A stretch of 50,939 nucleotides of DNA, from the NCBI GenBank assembly GCA_027619595.1, contig JAQCHP010000017.1, positions 1 through 50,939 on the forward strand. The letters run 5' to 3'. Position 1 is the first letter of the stretch; each line of letters opens with the position of its first letter. Shown here in pieces: positions 44,959-50,939 of the stretch. The stretch comes from Planctomycetota bacterium. Lineage in GTDB: Bacteria; Planctomycetota; Planctomycetia; Pirellulales; Pirellulaceae. The notes under the pieces were generated by a model. That model was not told the origin of the DNA and did no database searches. It worked only from the letters and a program-made list of their open reading frames with translations. Both the position numbers and the translations under genes were made by a program.

Positions 44959-47166
44959 ATGCCGTCGCCTACGCATAGTCGCCTCGACTTACTCGGATCC
45001 AGAGGACCCGTCATGGGACTCGGTGCTGTTCTCGTATTATGCATTGCGACGTGGACCAGATTTTCGCCAGCCGCGCGGGGAAGTGAGCGCGGCGTTAAGG
45101 GACAAGTGGAACACATGGACAATCCGTTGTTGGGCGTTAACGGTTTAGCTTTTGAGGCCCCAGACTTCAGTCGCATTCGCGACGAGCATTTTCTCCCTGC
45201 GTTTGAAGCTGGCATGGAGCAACAGAAACAGCAAATGCAGGCCGTTGCCATCGATAAAGAAGAGCCTTCCTTTGCCAATACATTGGAGATGATGGAGCGG
45301 AGCGGTGAGATTTTTACACGCGTCCAATCGGTTTTTTTTAATCTAGCCGCGGCCAATACGAATGCCGAGATACAGAAAATACAATTGGCGATTTCACCCC
45401 GTTTGGCTGCTCACGCAGACGATATTTACCTCAATTCTCAACTTTTTCAACGTGTCGAAAAACTGCATCAGCAGACCGATTCTTTGCAACTCCGTGATGA
45501 GCAGCGGCAACTTTTAAAAGAGACCTATAGGTCGTTCGTGCGCGCTGGTGCAAAACTCAACGCCGAGCAACAAAATCGTATTCGGCAAATTAATGCCGAA
45601 CTAGCTTCAGCTACCACTGAGTTTCAAAACAATCTGCTCGCAGTGACGGCCGAGCGTGCTGTACTGGTGGAGACGAAAGCCGAACTTGCTGGCCTGGGGG
45701 ACGACGAAATTGCTGCGGCAGCCGATGCTGCCCAGAAAAAGGGTCACGAGGGCAAGTATTTGCTGCAAATTACCAATACGACGCGCCAGCCCGTGCTTAT
45801 TCCGCTCACCAATCGCGAATTGCGACGTCGCATTTGGGAGGCATCTGCGTTCCGGGCCCTCGGGCAAAATGGAGGCGTTGACAATCGCAATCTGGTCAAA
45901 AAACTGGCAACACTACGTGCGGAAAAGGCTGCCATTCTGGGCTATTCTTCCCATGCACACTACGCCTTGGAAAACCAGATGGCGAAGAATCCCGACGTCG
46001 CTCGTAAGATGCTGACCAACCTCATATCGGACGTTGTGGCAAAAGTGCACTTAGAGGCCGGCGACATCCGTGCCAAGATGCGAGCCGATGGCGTTGATGA
46101 TGCAATTCAGCCTTGGGACTGGGAGCACTATGCGGATCAAGTGCGACGGGACAGATATGGTCTCAACGAAAACGAGGTTCGCCAGTATTTGGAGCTCGAT
46201 AGCGTGCTCAAGAATGGTGTTTTCTACACTATGAAGCAACTGTTCGGCGTTCGCTTCGAAGAACGCAAGGATCTTCCGGTGTATCATCCGGATGTTCGAA
46301 CTTTCGACGTCCTGAGTTCCGACGGTGCACCCATTGGGCTATTCTACGCCGACTATTTCGCGCGACCCAACAAACGTGGGGGAGCTTGGATGAATAGCAT
46401 TGTGGAGCAATCAAGGCTATTAGGCAAGAAACCGATCATCATCAACGTCATGAATATTCCCAAGCCCGTCGACGGTGCACCCGCTCTGATCAGTTTTGAC
46501 CATGCAACAACGATGTTTCACGAAATGGGACATGCGGTCCATGGATTGTTTTCCGACGTCGAATACCCATCGTTGGCCGGGACGTCCGTACCGCGGGACT
46601 TCGTAGAGTTTCCCTCAACCTTCCAAGAAGATTGGGCAATTCATCCTGAAGTTTTAGCAAATTATGCTCGCCATCATAAGTCAGGCGAAGTGATGCCTGC
46701 TGAGTTGCTGCGGCAGGTAATTGCTGCCGGGAAATTTAATCAAGGCTTTGATACGCTGGAATACCTTTCTGCTGCACTACTCGATCTGCGTTGGCATGCG
46801 CTGCGTGCAGAAGAAGTCCCCGAAGATGTTGAGGCCTTCGAAGCCACAGTGCTTCAGGCAGAAGGCGTAGACCTTGCAATGGTTCCACCACGATACAAAT
46901 CTGCCTATTTTGCACATGTATGGTCGGGCGGTTACTCCGCCAGCTATTACGCGTATCTGTGGAGTGAAGTTCTAGCCGCTGACAGTTTTGAATTTGTAGG
47001 CCGCCAGGGTGGACTCACGTCAGCTAATGGCGAGAGGTTTCGTACCTCTGTACTCTCCAAGGGCGGCACCAAGGAGGCTGGGGAACTCTATCGCGACTTC
47101 ATTGGTCGCGATCCTCGGGTAGATGGTTTGCTGATTCGGCGTGGATTGAAGCCCAGCGGGCAGTGA
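44959..47166 (+). CDS. M3 family metallopeptidase (oligopeptidase/Dcp-like), exported
   Basis: A 735-residue zinc peptidase of family M3. The zinc motif is HEMGHAVHG (HExxH, two-thirds along), followed by GTSVPRDFVEFPSTFQEDW with the third ligand Glu region, and near the end FAHVWSGGYSASYYAYLWSEVLAADSFE, typical of dipeptidyl carboxypeptidases. A hydrophobic N-terminal segment (MGLGAVLVLCIATW) before the conserved NPLLG start suggests export. ATGs at 44959 and 45013 both give a leader; the second has GAGG 8 bases upstream and is an equal choice. It follows rpoD by 112 bases. The role is degradation of short peptides outside the cytosol. Confidence 0.9.
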   Translation: MPSPTHSRLDLLGSRGPVMGLGAVLVLCIATWTRFSPAARGSERGVKGQVEHMDNPLLGVNGLAFEAPDFSRIRDEHFLPAFEAGMEQQKQQMQAVAIDKEEPSFANTLEMMERSGEIFTRVQSVFFNLAAANTNAEIQKIQLAISPRLAAHADDIYLNSQLFQRVEKLHQQTDSLQLRDEQRQLLKETYRSFVRAGAKLNAEQQNRIRQINAELASATTEFQNNLLAVTAERAVLVETKAELAGLGDDEIAAAADAAQKKGHEGKYLLQITNTTRQPVLIPLTNRELRRRIWEASAFRALGQNGGVDNRNLVKKLATLRAEKAAILGYSSHAHYALENQMAKNPDVARKMLTNLISDVVAKVHLEAGDIRAKMRADGVDDAIQPWDWEHYADQVRRDRYGLNENEVRQYLELDSVLKNGVFYTMKQLFGVRFEERKDLPVYHPDVRTFDVLSSDGAPIGLFYADYFARPNKRGGAWMNSIVEQSRLLGKKPIIINVMNIPKPVDGAPALISFDHATTMFHEMGHAVHGLFSDVEYPSLAGTSVPRDFVEFPSTFQEDWAIHPEVLANYARHHKSGEVMPAELLRQVIAAGKFNQGFDTLEYLSAALLDLRWHALRAEEVPEDVEAFEATVLQAEGVDLAMVPPRYKSAYFAHVWSGGYSASYYAYLWSEVLAADSFEFVGRQGGLTSANGERFRTSVLSKGGTKEAGELYRDFIGRDPRVDGLLIRRGLKPSGQ

Positions 47167-47337
47167 TCACCCACCCGGGCTGATTGAAAAATTTCCCAAT
47201 CTTGTCGACAGTCATGGCCACGAAGATTGGCCTGTATCTTGTGCGCCTCTCTATCCGAATGATTGACTGCCGGGTAGGCTGACGAATCATGTGATCGTGC
47301 AAGCCTGATTGGTTCCTGAGTTCCGAAGGTGGTTAGT

Positions 47338-48180
47338 ATGTCTGAGACATTCCGTATCGCGGGTGCACAGATCGATATTCAACTCGGCAACAAGACGGCC
47401 AATTTGGCGCACATGATTGGCAAAATGGAGGAAGCGGCCGCGGCAAGTGCGCGACTTGTAATTTTCCCGGAGTGTGCCCTCACAGGATATTGCTTTGATA
47501 GCTTTGAAGAGGGATTGCCCTACGCTGAGCCGATCCCCGGTGAGAGTACCGAACAGATGCAACGAGTTTGCCAGCGGCTCAATCTGCACGTCGTATATGG
47601 CTTGCTGGAGCGTTGCGCGGCCGAAGGCGGTCCGAAAATGTTCAATGCGGCAGCTTTGGTGGGGCCTGCTGGATTGGTGGCAAGTTACCGCAAGATACAT
47701 CTCCCGCATTTGGGAGTCGATCACTTTGTCACGCCAGGGGACCGCCCCTTTGCTGTTCATGACCTCGACGGCGTCCGAGTCGGCTTGAACATCTGCTACG
47801 ACAGTGCCTTTCCGGAATCGGCGCGCGTCATGTCGTTGCTGGGTGCCGACTTGATTATTTTACCTACCAATTTTCCGCCCGGTGCGGAATGTGTCATCGG
47901 TCACGTGATCCATGCACGAGCCATGGAGAATGGCGTCTATTTTGCTGCTGTCAATCGAATCGGTAACGAACGAGGATTCGAATTCTTAGGAGGCAGCAAA
48001 ATCTGCGACCCAGACGGGCATGCCGTGGCGACTGCGGGAGTATCGGAAGAGGCGTTGATCTACGCCGACCTGGACGTGCGCAGATCTCGCGACAAACAAC
48101 GAGTTCGCGCACCCGGACGGCATTCAATCAATCGTTTTACCGACCGCCGTCCGGAAATGTACGGACGACTGGTTGAGTAA
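47338..48180 (+). CDS. Carbon-nitrogen hydrolase (nitrilase superfamily)
   Basis: A 280-residue cytosolic amidase-type enzyme. The nitrilase catalytic triad is complete: Glu45 (IFPECALTGYCF), Lys119 (SYRKIHLPH) and Cys153 (NICYDSAFPE). The remaining sequence follows the family (ADLIILPTNFP, ARAMENGVYFAAVNRIG). AAGGTGG lies 5-6 bases before the ATG; a GTG three codons upstream is a weaker choice. Substrates could be omega-amides, N-carbamoyl compounds or similar. The gene stands alone, followed by the scarred region at 48.2-48.7 kb. Confidence 0.9.
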   Translation: MSETFRIAGAQIDIQLGNKTANLAHMIGKMEEAAAASARLVIFPECALTGYCFDSFEEGLPYAEPIPGESTEQMQRVCQRLNLHVVYGLLERCAAEGGPKMFNAAALVGPAGLVASYRKIHLPHLGVDHFVTPGDRPFAVHDLDGVRVGLNICYDSAFPESARVMSLLGADLIILPTNFPPGAECVIGHVIHARAMENGVYFAAVNRIGNERGFEFLGGSKICDPDGHAVATAGVSEEALIYADLDVRRSRDKQRVRAPGRHSINRFTDRRPEMYGRLVE

Positions 48181-48310
48181 GCATTAGCATCCGACTTTCA
48201 GCGTCTTTGCCGCACTTGTCACAGCACGCACGTGCCACCGTCAGACAGGGGGTTTGCAAATCCGATGGCTGCACGAAAGGCTGGCATTCGAAAAACACAC
48301 AAGGAGAGCC
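48181..48310. other. Non-coding flank of the inverted-repeat element
   Basis: No supported gene. Reading frames here cross the inverted-repeat element and encode the kind of fragment (KESQGDSLCF...) that I recall from interspersed planctomycete repeats, not a conserved protein. Confidence 0.4.
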
Positions 48311-48419
48311 AAGGTGACAGTCTTTGTTTCTCGGGGACCTGGTGGAAATGGGTAATTCCGTTGTCGAAGCGATCTTCCCTAGGCCGCCCACCTTTCCTCA
48401 AAACAAAGACTGTCACTTT
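48311..48419. mobile_element. Small inverted-repeat element (MITE- or REP-like)
   Basis: The ends are AAGGTGACAGTCTTTGTTT (48311-48329) and AAACAAAGACTGTCACTTT (48401-48419), inverted repeats matching at 18 of 19 positions and enclosing 71 bases without a gene. No transposase and no clear target-site duplication are visible. Directly beside it (48420-48460) are further TGTC, GGATC and GTCACCTTT fragments, as if an older copy had decayed. It abuts the end of a PSCyt1 gene remnant. Such a form fits a non-autonomous element moved by a transposase elsewhere in the genome. Confidence 0.65.
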
Positions 48420-48727
48420 GGATCAATACTGTCTCCTTGGATCTTGGATCGTCACCTTTAAGCATTGCGGCTAGCGATCGCATATCGAGACGACCCTGAA
48501 TATCGGACTCGTCGTGGCCGTGACAGGCTAAGCATTTTTCACTCAGCAGTGGCTGAATGCGACGGACGAACTGCAACTTGGCTTCTTTGTTGGCTCGGCT
48601 GTGCTGTGAGGTAAATGAACAGGACGGCTAGGCCGAATCCCGCCAGATCCGTGCTCGCTCGAAGATCTCTTCCCTCGACTTTGCGGAAACGGGGCGAGGG
48701 GGAGGAATTGTTGATTTTTCTTCTCAT
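48379..48727 (-). pseudogene. Remnant of a PSCyt1 (planctomycete cytochrome c-like) gene
   Basis: From 48727 leftward one frame gives a start, a hydrophobic segment (LAGFGLAVLFIYLTAQ), and then a stop. The neighbouring frame continues without a start as SRANKEAKLQFVRRIQPLL, then SEKCLACHGHDESDIQGRLD, an unmistakable PSCyt1 haem motif CLACH. After about 25 more codons the homology ends at the inverted-repeat element. So the leader and haem domain are in different frames, and the large DUF1549/DUF1553 part is gone. Only about the first 90 residues of a protein of roughly 800-1000 remain. Confidence 0.7.
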
Positions 48728-48858
48728 ACCACTATCTCAAAATGAGCACCGTTTTGTTTGGCGGACCTATAAAGTGCTGCGACGATTCGAATGTCTTTCG
48801 AACCCATTTTGTCAGAACACTTCTGCGGTCGCTTCTTGGCATGTCATCGCTTTTACAC

Positions 48859-49929
48859 TTACTTCAATGCGATCGGTCGCAATGCAAAACCGGCGGCTGT
48901 GCCGCGAATCTTGGCGGTGGTGCATAGGTAACAAAACTCATGGACTTTTTCCTTCGCAAGTGTTTCTAAGTAATGGAGCTCTCCGACATGAACACCTTGT
49001 TCGATCAATAAATAGTTGTGCACCGGCATGAAGGAACCAAGTTTCTGTTGATAGGCTGCAGCATCATCGGGCGCTGGCCCTACTTCCAATCCACTAGTAT
49101 CGCTGCCGATTAACATGGCTCCGTTCTGTTCGACTAGCCAACGAGCTGCTTCTAGGCCGATCCCAGCTGAATCGTGAGCAGTGATCAGCTCACGCATCTT
49201 TTTGTCGCCGCTACCCCAGAACTGAATCGCGCCGGTGCGAATCAACACGACATCGCCGGGACGAAGAGACGTTTGCTGCTTGGCCAACGTTTCTTTGAGA
49301 TCTTTTACTGTAATCTCATAATGCGCTGGTAGAGCCCGCACTTGATGATTGCTGGCAACATCGATCAATACTCCGCGGGCTATGATCGGCGGTATGGTGG
49401 TTGCGTCACATTTGCGCGGACCAAAGTTGCCTCCCCACTCGGATGACTTGAAACCGTTGTACCAATGGTTATCATCACCTTCGACCGCATGTGCTAACCC
49501 ATCGATTTGCGTACCTACGTTGTCGTTCATGAAGACGGCAGCGCTATGCCAAGTTGTCTTGCGGGGGTCCAAGGCGGCTGCAGGGAAATCATTTTGTCGC
49601 TTTATGTTCTCTGGTGAACGAAAAGTGATGATCTCGCCTGGGCTGTGCCCGGGCCACTTGAAGGAATCGCGATCATAAACGACGCCAAGGTCAAAGACTT
49701 TGCCTGTTCTCGCAAGTTGCATTGCTGCCAAGCGACTGGCATCGGTCATTTCATTCAGGCTTCCGACTTCGTCATCAGCACCCCATACCCAGCCCCAACC
49801 CTTGTTAAGCTGCCACTTTTTCAGGCCATGATTGGTCGCTAACTGAGCCAGCGTCCATGACGTTGCGCAAAACATGATCAACACACAGGCCGAAAAAACT
49901 GGAGTGATTCTTCGAATTGAAATTCGCAT
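48859..49929 (-). CDS. Secreted cyclase family protein (PF04199-type)
   Basis: A 356-residue protein with an N-terminal signal segment (VFSACVLIMFCATSWTLAQ). The fold is that of the cyclase / kynurenine formamidase-like family: DEVGSLNEMTDASRLAAMQL, NVGTQIDGLAHAVEG in place of the canonical HxGTHxDxxxH, and GDVVLIRTGAIQFW. The first two His of the metal motif are replaced by Asn and Gln, as in a subgroup of the family, so metal binding may differ. AAGGTG lies 7 bases upstream of the ATG. Its substrate is unknown; ring-opening or amide hydrolysis outside the cytosol is plausible. Confidence 0.85.
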   Translation of the reverse strand: MRISIRRITPVFSACVLIMFCATSWTLAQLATNHGLKKWQLNKGWGWVWGADDEVGSLNEMTDASRLAAMQLARTGKVFDLGVVYDRDSFKWPGHSPGEIITFRSPENIKRQNDFPAAALDPRKTTWHSAAVFMNDNVGTQIDGLAHAVEGDDNHWYNGFKSSEWGGNFGPRKCDATTIPPIIARGVLIDVASNHQVRALPAHYEITVKDLKETLAKQQTSLRPGDVVLIRTGAIQFWGSGDKKMRELITAHDSAGIGLEAARWLVEQNGAMLIGSDTSGLEVGPAPDDAAAYQQKLGSFMPVHNYLLIEQGVHVGELHYLETLAKEKVHEFCYLCTTAKIRGTAAGFALRPIALK

Positions 49930-50365
49930 TGGTTCACCTTTTGGGGTCGAAGTTATGTCTTTTGAGGTTAAGTAGGCCCGTAACGTGTTGGCGTTGCTCG
50001 CGTGCCATCTCCAAGCCTCGAGTATACTCGGTCAAAAAAATCCGTCTCGCACGCGGTTAAGTTGCTGAGAATGTCACGTTGATTTTATGCGATGTCTTAG
50101 GAATGTGCTCAGGATAGTTACTCGCCGTAGCGTTTTTCTGGGCAATCTTCGGAAGGATTGTCACCTTTCGTCGGCAGCTCGCCTTACGGCAACTCACAGT
50201 GGGTATCCCTATCCTTTGCACTGATGCGCGGCGTGTTTCAATCTGTTATTGGATATACTATGCTAACGACGCAAAGGCATGATCGAAGCTCGGAAGTTGC
50301 GCGTACCCAATCAGCGGTTCGGATGCTATCGATTCACTTTCGCGCGGAAGGAAGATGTATCCGAA
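49930..50365. other. Intergenic region between divergent secreted-protein genes
   Basis: About 436 bases with no convincing gene. It contains a perfect 12-bp palindrome, CGAGTATACTCG, at 50019-50030, about 90 bases upstream of the cyclase start. A TATACT hexamer near 50264-50269 might be a -10 for the rightward gene, but no matching -35 is clear. Confidence 0.45.
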
Positions 50366-50939
50366 ATGAGCTGCCCCCCATTTCTTCGCGAATTGCAATA
50401 TCGTGCACTCAAGGTTTGCTGCCTTCTTTCGCTGTCCGCTTTTGCTTCGGCCGCCGAGCCATCCCCCACGAAGCCGGACATCACCAATCCAGACTCCGCC
50501 AATCGAGATAACGAGAGCGTGGCACCGGATTGGAATCTGGAAGGGAGAGCGGCATGGCAGGAAAGGGATTCTCAGGCCGAATGGGTCTTTAAGGAGAAGC
50601 TTTGGATCAGCGGTGGCTGGTTTCAGTCGTTTGAGGAACCTCCGCGAGATGTGTGGGCCAGCAGCGAAGGCAAAGCGTGGGTGCTGATCGAAAAAGACGC
50701 GCCGTGGGTGCACAGCGACTTGCCGATGAATATTACGTTTGCGGACCGAATGTGGATCATGGGTGGGTGGTTCAAAGGCCGACTGCCCGGTCACTCGGCG
50801 AGCAATCAAGTGTGGTCTTCCGCCGACGGACGGAAGTGGGAACAAGTCACCGCCAGCGCTGGATGGTCGCCGCGGTTGGCGGCGGGTCTGGTCGAACATC
50901 GCGGTAAGATGTGGATGCTCGGCGGCACGGAGAATTATT
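50366..50939 (+). CDS. Secreted Kelch-like repeat protein, N-terminal part (cut by window end)
   Basis: 191 codons, open at the window end. The N-terminus has a signal segment (VCCLLSLSAFASAAE), then a variable Pro/Asn/Asp-rich linker. After that come repeated units of about 60 residues: KLWISGGWFQ ... DVWASSEGKAW, RMWIMGGWFKG ... QVWSSADGRKWEQV, and KMWMLGGTENY. The pattern (hydrophobic-W-hydrophobic-GG, then VW-S-DG--W) is that of Kelch / galactose-oxidase-like beta-propellers. It is probably exported and may bind carbohydrate or protein. AAGGAAG lies about 10 bases before the ATG at 50366; an in-frame ATG at 50279 would bury the signal. Confidence 0.75.
   Translation, partial: MSCPPFLRELQYRALKVCCLLSLSAFASAAEPSPTKPDITNPDSANRDNESVAPDWNLEGRAAWQERDSQAEWVFKEKLWISGGWFQSFEEPPRDVWASSEGKAWVLIEKDAPWVHSDLPMNITFADRMWIMGGWFKGRLPGHSASNQVWSSADGRKWEQVTASAGWSPRLAAGLVEHRGKMWMLGGTENY

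Noticed and set aside
48232-48474. 80-codon plus-strand frame across the inverted-repeat element
   Set aside because: It reads straight through both inverted repeats; likely a repeat-derived frame rather than a gene.

Overview
The window looks like chromosomal DNA of a planctomycete, probably of the Pirellulales type. The evidence is a paired planctomycete cytochrome-c-like (PSCyt1/DUF1549/DUF1553) protein and Tat-exported DUF1501 protein, several Gfo/Idh/MocA oxidoreductases including one with a Tat leader, a Lys-rich PVC-type small basic protein, a Ser/Thr kinase, and a planctomycete-style release-factor-like protein. No prophage, CRISPR array, tRNA, rRNA or transposase gene was seen.

Layout. 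1-7.3 kb: the start of a cysteine-synthase-family gene (minus, cut by the window edge), a Gfo/Idh/MocA oxidoreductase whose Tat leader lies in another reading frame, the DUF1501/PSCyt1 pair, a cytosolic Ser/Thr kinase and a small basic protein. 7.5-17.1 kb: a long minus-strand run. In transcription order it is a zinc-ribbon coiled-coil protein, pheA, tpiA, secG, yicC, gmk, rpoZ, coaC, an alpha/beta hydrolase, an oxidoreductase and an MFS transporter. The yicC-gmk-rpoZ-coaC block and the tpiA-secG pair are core housekeeping arrangements. 17.1-20.2 kb: a quiet 0.77-kb stretch with one doubtful small gene, a TerB-like protein, and a CoA-disulfide-reductase-type flavoprotein fused to rhodanese.

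20.3-26.6 kb: a minus-strand cluster of a YbhN-type membrane protein, an ArnC-like GT2 glycosyltransferase, a polytopic GT-C-like protein, a Gfo/Idh/MocA oxidoreductase and a class III aminotransferase. It resembles a lipid-linked (amino)sugar pathway. 26.7-36.5 kb: an AI-2E family membrane protein with a very large insert, a truncated methyltransferase, DUF309, a release-factor-like protein, glutamine-dependent NAD synthetase, a secreted Gly/Pro-rich protein, an active plus inactive M16 peptidase pair, and a GNAT acetyltransferase.

36.9-50.9 kb: an A-type Fe-S carrier. Next comes a structured non-coding RNA with its own promoter and terminator, best explained as a large bacterial SRP RNA. 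Then follow a Tat-exported amidohydrolase, rsmH, a short nagA behind a 17-bp tandem repeat, and dnaG-rpoD behind a near-consensus sigma-70 promoter. The end holds an M3 oligopeptidase, a nitrilase-type hydrolase, a scar region (PSCyt1 remnant plus a 109-bp inverted-repeat element), a secreted cyclase-family protein, and the start of a Kelch-like secreted protein cut by the window end.

Most of the window is ordinary housekeeping and planctomycete-specific gene content. The most interesting items are the SRP-like RNA, the inverted-repeat element beside a broken PSCyt1 gene, the 17-bp repeats running into the nagA ribosome binding site, the nine-G tract acting as the tpiA Shine-Dalgarno, and the Arn-like membrane cluster. 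All calls come from reading motifs; no database search was possible.
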